NCBI RefSeq assembly: GCF_014648435.1
Contig: NZ_BMRC01000001.1
Location: 444,481-508,480, forward strand
DNA from: Nonomuraea spiralis
GTDB taxonomy: Bacteria > Actinomycetota > Actinomycetes > Streptosporangiales > Streptosporangiaceae
Direction: 5' to 3'
Length of the DNA stretch: 64,000 bases
This document shows, piece by piece, positions 17,555 through 26,305 of this stretch (within the stretch, counting starts at the first letter, position 1; every line of letters starts with the position of its first letter). The translations under genes were made by a program, and so were the position numbers. Below the pieces are notes generated by a model. That model did no database searches, had not been told where the DNA came from, and saw nothing but the letters and a program-made list of their open reading frames with translations.

Positions 17555-17582
17555 TTGACATCTGAGGTGGAGTCGGTAGTTT
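17555..17582 (+). promoter_or_regulatory. Promoter-like element without an adjacent gene
   Basis: TTGACA (17555-17560), a 16-bp spacer and TAGTTT (17577-17582) resemble a vegetative promoter. The nearest downstream gene is lnt, more than 450 bp away, with hairpins in between. Confidence 0.4.
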
Positions 17583-17710
17583 GCTGCGCAGTCCAGCACG
17601 GGACTTGGCCGGTTGGCCGTCTCTGACATCGTCGGATCCTGCGTCCGTGACGGAGCGTGACTTCGTCCACACAGCCAGGTGCAGGGCCGTCGGTCCGTCG
17701 AGTCGGGGCA

Positions 17711-17747
17711 CCCCAACCGGTTGGGGGGTTGGACCCGGGACGGGTCC
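17711..17747. repeat. Adjacent palindromes (possible RNA hairpins)
   Basis: CCCCAACCGGTTGGGG at 17711-17726 is a perfect palindrome. GGACCC-gggac-GGGTCC at 17731-17747 forms a second stem 4 bp later. They may end or structure a transcript begun at the promoter-like element upstream. Confidence 0.4.
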
Positions 17748-17858
17748 GGGAGCCCAGTAGACAACGGAATTCCGCGCTCGCCGCCGACGAGACGGGTCCG
17801 GTCCGAAGGGTTTCCGGGCCCTCTTCCCGCTCTCGTGCGCTGGATCGCGGATCGCGCC

Positions 17859-17887
17859 GGGTGATCCCGTCCCGAACGGGATCACCC
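17859..17887. terminator. Strong hairpin, probable terminator
   Basis: GGGTGATCCCGT and its exact complement ACGGGATCACCC flank a 5-nt loop, giving a 12-bp perfect stem without a T-tract. This is a common form of intrinsic terminator in actinomycetes. Confidence 0.6.
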
Positions 17888-18042
17888 AGCCGGCCCGCCC
17901 TCGCCTTCGCCGCCCGCCCATCCCCTCCGGGGCTTCTCGGGAAGGGCTGTTTTCGATCTACGTGTGCGCCGCTGGCTTGAGCGCGGCCCCGGGGCGGTAG
18001 CGTTTTCGCCAGCAGGCGTGCGATTTTGCGAGGAGACCCGGC

Positions 18043-19773
18043 GTGGTTCAGGACAAGACGAGCCTTCCGCCCGTCCCCGGGCGCGATGCGGCTCCCGATG
18101 CGGCTTCCGGCACGGCTTCTGGCACGGCTTCCGGCGCGGAGCCCTCCCGGCCCGCCGACCCCGCCGCTCCGGCCGAGGACGCCTCCGACGCCGCTCCTGA
18201 GCCCGAGGCCGTGGACGAGACCTCCCCGAAGGGGGGCGGAGTCCCCGGCAAGGGCGAGGGGCGCTGGGTGCTCGCCGCGCGGCTCGTCGCCGCGATCGCG
18301 GGCGGCGCCCTGCTCTACACCGCCTTCCCGCCTCTCGACTGGTGGTTGTGCGCGCCCCTCGGCATCGGGCTGATCATCGGCTCCCTCTACCGCGCCCGCC
18401 CCCGGCGGGCCGCCTGGCTCGGCTATCTGGCCGCCGCCGTGTTCCTGTTCCCCACCCTGGCCTGGGTCCGTACGATCGGCGACGACGTCTGGCTCATGCT
18501 GGTGGCCACCGAGAGCGTGTTCTACGCCGTCATGGCGGCCCTGGCCGCCCTGGTGTTCCGGTTGCGCCTGTGGCCGCTGTGGTTCGGGACGTTGTGGGTG
18601 GCGATGGAGTGGGCCCGCAGCCTGGTCCCGATCGGCGGTTTCCCGTGGGCGCGGGTGGCCTTCAGCCAGGGCGAGTCCCTGTTCACCCCCTACGCGGCCC
18701 TGGGCGGCGCGCCGCTGGTCTCCTTCGCCGTCACCCTGTCCGGCGCCCTGCTGGCCCACGCCGTCCTGGTACGCCCCTCCACGGCCCTGCGCAGGGCGGT
18801 CCCCGCGGCGCTGGCGCTGGCCGTGCCGGTGCTCACCCTGGCGCTGCCGAGGCCGGGCGACGAGGGCCGCTCGGTCAACGTGGGCATCGTGCAGGGCAAC
18901 GTGCCAGGCCGCGGCATGAACCCCCTCGGCGACGAGCCGGCCGTCGTCCTGCGCAACCACGCCGAGGAGACCAAGCGCCTGGCCGACGCCGTACGCGCCG
19001 GGCGGCTGCCCAAGCCCGACCTCGTCGTCCTGCCCGAGAACTCCACCGACATCGACCCCTACACCAGCGCCTTCGCCCGCGGCGTCATCGACGAGTCGGT
19101 CAAGTACGTCGGCGTCCCCACGCTGGTCGGCGCCGTCGTCGCCATCGGCGAGGAGCAGCGGGCCACGCGCAGCCTGGTGTGGGACCCGGCGACCGGTCCG
19201 GGCGCCTACTACGACAAGCAGCACCTGGTGCCGTTCGGGGAGTACACGCCGTTCAAGGAGATCGTGCTGGCGCTGTGGGAGCGGGCCAACCTGGTCGGCC
19301 GGCAGTCGGTCCCCGGCACCAAGCCGGGCGACCTGAAGCTCGGCCCGGTGACGATCGGCGCGGTCAACTGCTACGAAGTGGCCTACGACGACACCGTGCG
19401 CGGCACCGTACGCGCCGGTGGCACCCCGCTGGTGGTGCAGACCAACAACGCCAGCTACGCGCTGTCCAACCTGCCGCCGCAGCAGCTCGCGATGTCCAAG
19501 CTGCGCGCCGTCGAGCACAACAGGGCCGTCGTGACGGCCGCCACGACCGGGATCTCCGCATTTGTCACGCCTGACGGTAAAGTCTCCTGGCAGACCCGTG
19601 AACTTGTCCCCGACATGAACGTGGTCACGGTGCCCGTACGCACTCAGGAAACGATCGCCACGAAGGTGGGCGAGCTTCCCGAATGGGCATTGATGGTGAT
19701 GGGAGCGGCGGCTGTCGGAGTCGCCGTACGGCGCGGCAGGCGGCGAGGCGACCGAATGGGGAACGACTCATGA
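18043..19773 (+). CDS. lnt: Apolipoprotein N-acyltransferase Lnt
   Basis: 576-residue integral membrane enzyme that N-acylates the lipid-modified cysteine of lipoproteins. A Pro/Ala/Asp-rich disordered N-terminus of about 70 residues precedes several transmembrane helices and a nitrilase-like catalytic domain. [10 protein letters not shown] carries the catalytic Glu, [16 protein letters not shown] the Lys region and [10 protein letters not shown] the Cys; a last helix follows. The GTG start has GAGGAG upstream. Its stop overlaps the next gene, a polyprenol-phosphate mannose synthase, by 4 bp. In mycobacteria these two activities are fused as Ppm1, which supports both calls. Confidence 0.93.
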   Translation: MVQDKTSLPPVPGRDAAPDAASGTASGTASGAEPSRPADPAAPAEDASDAAPEPEAVDETSPKGGGVPGKGEGRWVLAARLVAAIAGGALLYTAFPPLDWWLCAPLGIGLIIGSLYRARPRRAAWLGYLAAAVFLFPTLAWVRTIGDDVWLMLVATESVFYAVMAALAALVFRLRLWPLWFGTLWVAMEWARSLVPIGGFPWARVAFSQGESLFTPYAALGGAPLVSFAVTLSGALLAHAVLVRPSTALRRAVPAALALAVPVLTLALPRPGDEGRSVNVGIVQGNVPGRGMNPLGDEPAVVLRNHAEETKRLADAVRAGRLPKPDLVVLPENSTDIDPYTSAFARGVIDESVKYVGVPTLVGAVVAIGEEQRATRSLVWDPATGPGAYYDKQHLVPFGEYTPFKEIVLALWERANLVGRQSVPGTKPGDLKLGPVTIGAVNCYEVAYDDTVRGTVRAGGTPLVVQTNNASYALSNLPPQQLAMSKLRAVEHNRAVVTAATTGISAFVTPDGKVSWQTRELVPDMNVVTVPVRTQETIATKVGELPEWALMVMGAAAVGVAVRRGRRRGDRMGNDS

Positions 19774-20516
19774 TGGAGACTCTCGGCCGGGTGCTCGTCG
19801 TCGTCCCGACCTACAACGAGCGCGACAACCTGCCCGCGATCGTCGAGCGCGTGCGTGCCGCGCTGCCGGACGCCCACGTGCTGGTGGCCGACGACAACAG
19901 CCCCGACGGCACCGGCGAGGTGGCCGACGGGCTGGCCGCCGGCGACGAGCACGTCCACGTCCTCCACCGGCCGGGCAAGCAGGGGCTCGGCGCGGCCTAC
20001 ATCGCCGGGTTCAGGTGGGGGCTGGGCGAGGGCTACGACGTGCTGGTGGAGATGGACGCCGACGGCTCCCACCAGCCCGAGGAGCTGCCCAAGCTGCTCC
20101 AGGCGCTGGGCGACGGCGCCGACCTGGCGATCGGCTCCCGCTACGTGCCCGGCGGCAAGGTGGTCAACTGGCCCCACCGGCGCGAGCTGCTGTCCAAGGG
20201 CGCCAACATCTACACCCGGGTGATGCTCGGCCTGCCCGTACGCGACGCCACGGCCGGCTTTCGCGCCTACCGGGCGGCCACGCTGGAGAAGGTGGGCCTG
20301 TCCGGGGTCGAGTCGCAGGGCTACTGCTTCCAGGTCGACCTCACGCTGCGCACGGCCAGGCACGGGCTGCGGGTCGTGGAGGTGCCGATCACGTTCGTCG
20401 AGCGTACGGTCGGCAAGAGCAAGATGAACGGCAAGGTCATGTCCGAGGCGTTGTGGCGCATCGGCCTGTGGGGCGTCACCGGCCTGCCCGGACGGCTGCG
20501 CCGCTCCCGCGGATGA
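19770..20516 (+). CDS. Polyprenol monophosphomannose synthase (DPM1/Ppm-like)
   Basis: 248-residue GT2 glycosyltransferase that moves mannose from GDP-mannose to polyprenyl phosphate for extracytoplasmic mannosylation. GT-A motifs are [45 protein letters not shown] and the acceptor-side [14 protein letters not shown]. It lacks C-terminal membrane helices, like the bacterial soluble form anchored by Lnt. The ATG at 19770 overlaps the lnt stop (ATGA), indicating coupling. Its own stop lies inside a tandem repeat. Confidence 0.92.
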   Translation: MMETLGRVLVVVPTYNERDNLPAIVERVRAALPDAHVLVADDNSPDGTGEVADGLAAGDEHVHVLHRPGKQGLGAAYIAGFRWGLGEGYDVLVEMDADGSHQPEELPKLLQALGDGADLAIGSRYVPGGKVVNWPHRRELLSKGANIYTRVMLGLPVRDATAGFRAYRAATLEKVGLSGVESQGYCFQVDLTLRTARHGLRVVEVPITFVERTVGKSKMNGKVMSEALWRIGLWGVTGLPGRLRRSRG

Positions 20517-20541
20517 GACGCGGATGAGACGCGGATGAGAA
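20509..20541. repeat. Three 11-bp tandem repeats at the end of the mannosyltransferase gene
   Basis: The unit GCGGATGAGAC occurs at 20509-20519, 20520-20530 and 20531-20541 (last base changed). The first copy contains the TGA stop, so changes in copy number would not alter the protein. The repeats probably arose by slippage. Confidence 0.75.
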
Positions 20542-20564
20542 CGCCCGCCCCCGGGACCGTCCGC

Positions 20565-20584
20565 CTCTAGGACCCTCTAGGACC
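20565..20584. repeat. Two perfect 10-bp tandem repeats
   Basis: CTCTAGGACC is repeated exactly at 20565-20574 and 20575-20584 in the gap before the FxsA gene. No function is evident. Confidence 0.7.
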
Positions 20585-20674
20585 CGCCCGCCTCCAGGGA
20601 CACCGGCCTTCAGGAACGTCAGCGGCCCGCCGGACGTTGTCATTGACGTAGGTGTGCGCGGAATCGAGGAAACG

Positions 20675-21190
20675 ATGCGGCTGCTGCTGTTGCTGGCCTT
20701 CCTGGCCGTCCCGGTGCTGGAGGTCTGGCTGATGATCCAGGTCGGATCGCTGATCGGCGGATGGCCGACCGCCGGGCTGCTCGTCGCGGGCAGCCTGCTG
20801 GGCGCCTGGCTGGTGCGCCGCGAGGGCCGCCGGGTCTGGCGCAGCCTCCAGGCGGCGTTGTCGGAGGGCCGCGTGCCCGACCGCGCGCTGGCCGATGGCG
20901 GCCTGGCGATGGCGGGCGGCGTGCTGCTGATGGTCCCGGGCTTCTTCACCGACGTCGTCGGTCTCTTCTTCGTGTTGCCGTTCACCCGGCCGCTGATGCG
21001 GCGGCTGGCGTCGGGCTTCTTCGACCGGCGGGTCAGGCGGATGGCGGCGGCCTCCCCGTACGCGGACGTGTTCCCGCCCACGCCCGGCGGCGGCCAGGCC
21101 GCGTACGACGACAGGGGTGTGCACGGCGGCAAGGTCGTGCAGGGGAAGGTCGTGCACGGCGAGGTCATCCGCGACGAACGCGACGACTGA
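20675..21190 (+). CDS. fxsA: FxsA-family membrane protein
   Basis: 171-residue small membrane protein with the FxsA pattern: a first helix RLLLLLAFLAVPVLEVWLMI, a G-rich loop and second helix, and a third segment LLMVPGFFTDVVGLFFVLP. A polar C-terminal tail follows. FxsA of E. coli affects phage exclusion; the role in actinomycetes is unknown. The ATG at 20675 is preferred over the GTG at 20654 because a GAGGA Shine-Dalgarno precedes it and the first helix then starts at residue 2. Confidence 0.85.
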   Translation: MRLLLLLAFLAVPVLEVWLMIQVGSLIGGWPTAGLLVAGSLLGAWLVRREGRRVWRSLQAALSEGRVPDRALADGGLAMAGGVLLMVPGFFTDVVGLFFVLPFTRPLMRRLASGFFDRRVRRMAAASPYADVFPPTPGGGQAAYDDRGVHGGKVVQGKVVHGEVIRDERDD

Positions 21191-21217
21191 CCCCGCCGTG
21201 ATTCACGCAGGCCGCGC

Positions 21218-22246
21218 CTACCAGCGCCGGTAGACCTCCTCGGCCCAGCCGTACAGGCCGTCGACCGTCACGCTCTCGCCGTCGTCGGCGACGACCGTGC
21301 CCCGGTAGTGGCCGAACGCCTGGGCCTCCTGGCTGCGCATGTACAAGGCCCGCCGTACGTCGGCCTCGCGTACGTGCTCGGGCACGAACTCCAGGTCGAC
21401 CCGGTCGCCGGTGATGTGCCAGGGCGCGCGCCAGTCGGAGGTGTCGTAGCGCCAGACCAGCTCCTCGCTGATCTTGTGCAGGCGGCCGTCGAGGATGAGG
21501 GCGTTCTCCACGCTGCCGGTGCCGTCGGTCCATTTGCCGCCGATCTGCAGGGCGACGTCCCGGCCGCCGGGCCGTCCGGCGGCGGCGCCCCAGTTCCAGC
21601 GGATGTCGCCGGGCCAGCGCCCGCGCCCGAGGTCGAGCGTGGCGAGGGCGTCGGCGGGGTCGAACTCGTAGGTCAGCCCGTTCACGCGCACGGTGCCCTC
21701 GGCGGGCCGGCCGACGTCCTTGACGGTGTACTGGAAGCGGCGGGGGCTCCACGGCACCACGACCGACAGGCTCTCGCGGTCCGGCACCCGGCGTACCAGC
21801 ACGTCGGCCGCGATCTCGGCGGACTTCAGCCGCAGCCGGGTGCCTTCGGCGGTCTCGTCCACGCTGATGCGCACCGGACCGGCGCCGATGCGCACGCTGC
21901 CCTCGCCGCCGCGCTCGGAGAAGGACACGCCCCTGGCCGGGACGAGCAGGCCCCGGCTGGAGACCTGCTCGCCGGTGCGGCGGTCGAGGAAGAACGCCGA
22001 CTCACCGGCCAGGTAGTCGAGGCTGCTGGCGCTGAAGGCGAACACGTGCCCGGGGCTGGTGACGCACCAGTAGTCCCAGCGCATCGTGCGGCCCCAGCCG
22101 CGGATGTTGGCGCGGTGGAGCGGGGTGCGGCTCCAGCCGACCGCCGCCGGGTTGAGCCGCCCGTCGGGCAGGCACAGGTCGACCCGGCGGGTGATCTCGC
22201 GCTCGGCGACCGCGCGCGGGCTCGTCTTCATCGTGCTCTCCGTCAT
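21218..22246 (-). CDS. DUF2804 protein, copy 1
   Basis: 342-residue protein of the uncharacterised DUF2804 family. Conserved features are DLCLPDGRLNPAAVGWSRTP and RGWGRTMRWDYW near the N-terminus. Further on are SASSLDYL, FQYTVKDVGRP, the RWNWG region, IGGKWTDGTGSVENAL and GRLHKI. No signal peptide or membrane helix is seen. It is the last gene of the catabolic operon, and its ATG overlaps the aldehyde dehydrogenase stop (ATGA). A paralogue at 35012-35995 ends the neighbouring sugar operon. Repeated placement behind carbohydrate genes suggests a sugar-related role, which is inference. Confidence 0.85.
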   Translation of the reverse strand: MTESTMKTSPRAVAEREITRRVDLCLPDGRLNPAAVGWSRTPLHRANIRGWGRTMRWDYWCVTSPGHVFAFSASSLDYLAGESAFFLDRRTGEQVSSRGLLVPARGVSFSERGGEGSVRIGAGPVRISVDETAEGTRLRLKSAEIAADVLVRRVPDRESLSVVVPWSPRRFQYTVKDVGRPAEGTVRVNGLTYEFDPADALATLDLGRGRWPGDIRWNWGAAAGRPGGRDVALQIGGKWTDGTGSVENALILDGRLHKISEELVWRYDTSDWRAPWHITGDRVDLEFVPEHVREADVRRALYMRSQEAQAFGHYRGTVVADDGESVTVDGLYGWAEEVYRRW

Positions 22247-23646
22247 CGTCCCAGCCCCACGCTGAGGTATTTGTACTCCAGGTAGTCGGCCACCCCGTGG
22301 TGGCCGCCCTCGCGTCCGTAGCCGCTGCTCTTGATGCCGCCGAACGGCGCCTGCGGCGGCGCCAGCGGGCCCCCGTTCACGGTGACCATGCCGAACTGCA
22401 GCTCCTCGGCCACCCGTACGGTCCTGCTCAGGTCGTTGGTCCACACGTACGCGGTCAGCCCGTACGGGGTCGCGTTCGCGCGTTCGACGACCTGGTCGCA
22501 GTCGTCGAACTCCAGCACCGGCGCGACCGGCCCGAACGTCTCCTCGCGGCAGACCAGCATGTCCTCGCTCACCCCGCCCAGCACGGTCGCCGGGTAGAAC
22601 GTCCCGGCGCCCTCGGGACGGCGCCCGCCGGTCAGCACGGTCGCGCCGCGCGCCACGGCGTCCTCGACGTGCCGGCTCACCTTGGCCACGGCGGGCTCGT
22701 CGATGAGCGGGCCCAGCTCGGCCGCCTCGGCCTGGCGTACCAGCTCGGCGGTGAAGGCGGCGGCGAGCGAGGAGTGGACGAAGATCCGGTTGGGCGAGGT
22801 GCAGGCCTGCCCGGCGTTGAGGAACTTGCTCCGGGCGACCGCGCGGGCGGCGGCGACCGGGTCGGCGTCGGGGAAGACCAGGACGGGCGCGTGCCCGCCC
22901 AGCTCGACGCTGAGCCGCTTGACGTCGTGGGCGCTCTGCCTGATCAGCTCCCTGCCCACCTCGGTGGAGCCGGTGAAGGAGACCTTGCGCACCCGCGGGT
23001 CGGTCATGACCGCCTGGCCGAACCCGGCCGGCCGGGACGTGGTGACCAGGTTGAACACGCCCGGCGGCAGCCCGGCCGCGACGAACGCCTCGGCGACCTC
23101 GATCGCCGACAGCGGGGTCTGCTCGGCGGGCTTGAGCACGACCGTGCAGCCGGCGGCCAGCGCCGGGCCGAGCTTGCGGGTGATCATCGAGACCGGGAAG
23201 TTCCACGGGGTGATGCCCGCCACCACGCCGACGGGCTCGGGCAGCAGCCAGATCCGGTTGTCGGCGTGGGCGCCCGGCACGGTCTCGCCGTAGAGGCGGC
23301 GGGTCTCCTCGGCGGCCCACAGCAGATGGTCGGCGCCCGACAACACCTCGCCCCTGGCCTCGGCGAGCGGTTTGCCCTGCTCGGCCGTCATGGTCGCGGC
23401 GATCGTGTCGGCCCGCGCCGTCAGCTCGCGGGCGGCGGCCCGCATGAGGTCGGCGCGTTCGTGCGCGGCCATGGCCCGCCAGCCGGGCAGCGCGGCCGCG
23501 GCGGCGTCGACCGCCTGCGTGGCCAGCTCGGGGCCGCAGTCGGCGACCCGCGCCAGCGGCTCGCCGGTGGCGGGGGCATGCACGGTGAACGTCTCGCCGG
23601 CCTCCAGCCAGGCGGCGCCGATGAGAGCCCTGCGGGTGTCAGCCAT
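22243..23646 (-). CDS. NAD(P)-dependent aldehyde dehydrogenase (semialdehyde dehydrogenase type)
   Basis: 467-residue ALDH-superfamily enzyme of the succinate-/2-oxoglutarate-semialdehyde dehydrogenase group. VAGITPWNFPVSMITRK and KPAEQTPLSA form the cofactor site, VSFTGSTEVGREL the Rossmann turn, Glu248 in ELGGHAP the general base and Cys282 in NAGQACTSPNR the nucleophile. In this operon it would oxidise the semialdehyde left after dehydration of a sugar acid. It overlaps the GntR gene by 8 bp upstream and the DUF2804 gene by 4 bp downstream. Confidence 0.92.
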   Translation of the reverse strand: MADTRRALIGAAWLEAGETFTVHAPATGEPLARVADCGPELATQAVDAAAAALPGWRAMAAHERADLMRAAARELTARADTIAATMTAEQGKPLAEARGEVLSGADHLLWAAEETRRLYGETVPGAHADNRIWLLPEPVGVVAGITPWNFPVSMITRKLGPALAAGCTVVLKPAEQTPLSAIEVAEAFVAAGLPPGVFNLVTTSRPAGFGQAVMTDPRVRKVSFTGSTEVGRELIRQSAHDVKRLSVELGGHAPVLVFPDADPVAAARAVARSKFLNAGQACTSPNRIFVHSSLAAAFTAELVRQAEAAELGPLIDEPAVAKVSRHVEDAVARGATVLTGGRRPEGAGTFYPATVLGGVSEDMLVCREETFGPVAPVLEFDDCDQVVERANATPYGLTAYVWTNDLSRTVRVAEELQFGMVTVNGGPLAPPQAPFGGIKSSGYGREGGHHGVADYLEYKYLSVGLGR

Positions 23647-24304
23647 GTGTCTCCTGGATTCCTTCGATGAGGGCCTTCATGGCGGCCATCTCGTGGGCGT
23701 GCTGCAGCTTGCCGGCCAGCGGGATGTCGCCCGCGACCAGGGCGTTCCTGATGGCGATGTGCTCGGCGTGCGACTTGGGCAGCCGCCAGGGCACCAGGCG
23801 GAAGCCGCGCTGGGCGGTCTCCGTACGGGACCACAGGCTCTGCAGCATGCGGTGGGTGAGCTTGCTGTGCTCGGTGTCGCACAGCAGGGAGTGGAAACGC
23901 CGGTTGAGGCGGGCGAAGGCGGCCACGTCCTCGCGGGCGACGGCGGTCTCGCACTCGGCGAGCACGGCGTCGACCTCGGCCAGCCGCGCGCCCTCCAGGG
24001 GTACGCCGCCCAGCTCCAGCGCCAGCGCGGTGAGCGCGGCCCGGACGCTGTAGAGCTCGCGCACGTTGGCCACCGTGAGCTCGGCGACCACGGCGCCCAC
24101 GTGCGGGCGCTCGACCAGCCAGTCCTCCGAGCACAGCTGCTTGATGGCCTCGCGCACGGGCGTCTCGCTGATGCCCACGGCCTCGGCCACGACCCTGGTG
24201 GTGATCTTGGTGCCCGGAGGCGCCTCGCCGCTCATGATCAGATGTTTGATGTGCTCCGCCGCCAGATCCGCCTTGGTGCGGAAGGGGGAACGCGATTCGG
24301 CCAT
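23639..24304 (-). CDS. GntR/FadR (FCD)-family regulator
   Basis: 221-residue regulator with an N-terminal winged helix (HIKHLIMSGEAPPGTKITTRV, ISETPVREAIKQLCSEDWL) and an all-helical FCD effector domain containing RLNRRFHSLLCD and the metal-ligand-like HAEHIAIRNALVAGD. It sits inside the catabolic operon and probably controls it in response to a sugar acid. The TTCTATAGAA palindrome upstream of the first operon gene (29716-29725) is a plausible target. The ATG at 24304 follows the dehydratase stop by 14 bp. Confidence 0.9.
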   Translation of the reverse strand: MAESRSPFRTKADLAAEHIKHLIMSGEAPPGTKITTRVVAEAVGISETPVREAIKQLCSEDWLVERPHVGAVVAELTVANVRELYSVRAALTALALELGGVPLEGARLAEVDAVLAECETAVAREDVAAFARLNRRFHSLLCDTEHSKLTHRMLQSLWSRTETAQRGFRLVPWRLPKSHAEHIAIRNALVAGDIPLAGKLQHAHEMAAMKALIEGIQETHG

Positions 24305-24318
24305 GGTTGAGGAGCCCT

Positions 24319-25479
24319 TCAGACCCGCTGGACGGTGAGCGGCTCGATCGCCGCGTGGTCCAGCTCTACACCGATTCCAGGGCTCGCCGGAACGGCGACG
24401 AGACCGCGGGAGTCGGGCAGCAGCGGTTCGGTCAGCATGGCGTGGAACACCTCCGGGACGATCACCGGCGGATCGTAGGGGTACTCCAGCCAGTCGCAGT
24501 TCGGCAGCGAGGCGCAAAGTTGCAGGTTGCCCGCCACGCCGAGCCCGGTGGCCCAGGCGTGCGGGATGACCCTGCGCTGCCGGGCGGCGGCCATGGCGCC
24601 GAAGTCGCGCAGCGCGCCGATCTCCTCGCTCTCGTTCGCGTCGGGCTGAAAGATGTCGAAGCAACCATCCTCCAGCATCCGGACGAGCTGGCCGATGCCG
24701 CGGTTGTGCTCACAGCCCGCGATCGGGATCGGCGAGGCCGCGGTCAGCTCGCACAGCGCGCGGTAGTCGTGCCGGGGCAGCGGTTCCTCCAGCCACGCCA
24801 CGCCCAGGTCGGCCAGCTCCCTGGCCGTGGTGAGGGCGCGTTCGAAGTCCCAGATCAGGCGGGTGCCGTCGGGGGAGTAGCGCCACCGGGCGGCCGCCTG
24901 GTTGGCGTCCACCATGATCGCCACGTCGGGCCCGACGGTCTCGCGCACGGCGGCGACCTGGCGTACGTCCTCGGCGACGGTGGCCGCGTGCACGCGCAGC
25001 TTGACGCCCTGGAAACCGCGTTCGACGGCGGCGAGGGCGTCCTCGGCCCGCTGCTCGGGGCTGCGCAGCTCGCCGAAGCTGGCGTAGGCGCGGACAGCTC
25101 CCGAGTGCCCGCCCCACAGCTTGTACAGCGGCTGCCCGCAGGCCTTGCCGACGGCGTCCCACACGGCGACGCCGACGACCCAGGGCCGCGGGAAGACGTA
25201 CTCGGCCACGTAGCGCAGCCGGTTGGCGACGTGCGTGGTGTCGAAGGCGTCCAGGCCGACGAGCTGCGGGCGGATCCAGCCGCGGATCGCCTCCAGCAAC
25301 ATCGGCCCGGTGCCGTGCCCCATGTCGCCACCGGACACGCCGACGATGCCCTCGTCGGTCTCGACCTCGACGATGACCGCCGACATCGCCCGGTGCGCGC
25401 CCTCCGGGGCCCACGACGGCACGAACGGCCGGGGATAGGGCAGTTCGATGACCCGCGCGCGGACATCTGTGATCCTCAT
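24319..25479 (-). CDS. Enolase-superfamily (mandelate racemase type) sugar-acid dehydratase
   Basis: 386-residue enolase-superfamily enzyme of the MR/MLE group. Metal ligands are visible in IMVDANQ, WLEEPLPRHD and IAGCEHN, with a catalytic Lys in GVKLRVH and a His in VIPHAWATG. Members with this neighbourhood are usually aldonate or uronate dehydratases making 2-keto-3-deoxy acids. The permease gene ends 8 bp upstream and GntR follows. The exact substrate is unknown. Confidence 0.87.
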   Translation of the reverse strand: MRITDVRARVIELPYPRPFVPSWAPEGAHRAMSAVIVEVETDEGIVGVSGGDMGHGTGPMLLEAIRGWIRPQLVGLDAFDTTHVANRLRYVAEYVFPRPWVVGVAVWDAVGKACGQPLYKLWGGHSGAVRAYASFGELRSPEQRAEDALAAVERGFQGVKLRVHAATVAEDVRQVAAVRETVGPDVAIMVDANQAAARWRYSPDGTRLIWDFERALTTARELADLGVAWLEEPLPRHDYRALCELTAASPIPIAGCEHNRGIGQLVRMLEDGCFDIFQPDANESEEIGALRDFGAMAAARQRRVIPHAWATGLGVAGNLQLCASLPNCDWLEYPYDPPVIVPEVFHAMLTEPLLPDSRGLVAVPASPGIGVELDHAAIEPLTVQRV

Positions 25480-25486
25480 CGGCTCC

Positions 25487-26305
25487 TCACCCCTTGGTCG
25501 CGCCGTCCGCGAGACCCTTGATCAGGTACTTCTGCACCAGCAGCGCGAAGACCACCACGGGCAGCACGGTCAGCACGCCGACCGCGGCCAGCGGCCCCCA
25601 CATCCCGCCCTTCTCGGTGTCGGCCGCGATCCCGGCGATGGCGACGGGGATCGTGACCGCCCGGTCGTTGGTGAGGATCAGCGCGAACAGCAGCTCCTCC
25701 CAGGCCAGGATGATGCAGAAGATCAACGTCGAGACCAGCCCGGTCAGGCTCGTCGGCACGATGATGCGGAAGAACGCCCCGAACCGCGAGCAGCCGTCGA
25801 TCATCGCCGCCTCCTCCAGCTCCTTGGGCAGCCCGCGGAAGAAGGCCCGCATCAGCCACACCACGTACGGCACCAGGAAGGTCACGTACGCCAGGATCAC
25901 GGTGATGTACTGGTCGGTCAGCCCGAGCTTCCTGGCCACCAGGAACAGCGGCACCACCAGGGCGATCGGCGGCACCGCGCGCGAGGCCAGGATGAGCCCG
26001 CCCACGACGCCCGCGCCGCGCATCCGCAGCCGCGACAGCGCGTACCCGGCCATGGAGCCGGCGACCATGGAGATGGCCGAGGCGCCCGCCGCCACGATGA
26101 CCGTGTTGATGATGCGGGGCAGGATGCGCGCCTGCTGGAAGTAGCTGACGTAGTTGTCGAGGGTGAACTCGCTCAGCCACCGCGGCGGCACCGTGAAGAT
26201 GTCCCTGGGCAGCTTGAACGAGATCGAGACCATGTAGAGCACGGGGAACAGGAAGGCCAGCGTCACCAGGACGGCCCCGGTGACGGCCGCGTACCGTCTC
26301 ACCAT
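25487..26305 (-). CDS. ABC sugar importer permease, MalG type
   Basis: 272-residue permease with about six transmembrane helices. Its EAA loop is KELEEAAMIDGCSRFGAFFR. It overlaps the MalF-type permease gene by 7 bp and belongs to the same importer as the lipoprotein at 27180-28538. As in the other importer of this window, no ATPase gene accompanies it. Confidence 0.92.
   Translation of the reverse strand: MVRRYAAVTGAVLVTLAFLFPVLYMVSISFKLPRDIFTVPPRWLSEFTLDNYVSYFQQARILPRIINTVIVAAGASAISMVAGSMAGYALSRLRMRGAGVVGGLILASRAVPPIALVVPLFLVARKLGLTDQYITVILAYVTFLVPYVVWLMRAFFRGLPKELEEAAMIDGCSRFGAFFRIIVPTSLTGLVSTLIFCIILAWEELLFALILTNDRAVTIPVAIAGIAADTEKGGMWGPLAAVGVLTVLPVVVFALLVQKYLIKGLADGATKG

Larger units (their letters stand above)
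17484..18042. other. 559-bp non-coding region with hairpins and a possible sRNA
   Basis: No convincing protein gene is seen on either strand. A good promoter-like pair lies at 17555-17582 on the plus strand. Downstream are a 16-bp perfect palindrome at 17711-17726, a 6-bp-arm hairpin at 17731-17747 and a strong 12-bp-arm hairpin at 17859-17887. The region could hold the helicase terminator, a small RNA of about 150-300 nt and the lnt promoter. None of these matches an RNA family I recognise. Confidence 0.4.

Noticed and set aside
17490..17921. Minus-strand frame of about 143 codons in the gap after the helicase
   Set aside because: Arg/Pro-rich, no ribosome-binding site or homologous motif, and it crosses the strong hairpin at 17859.
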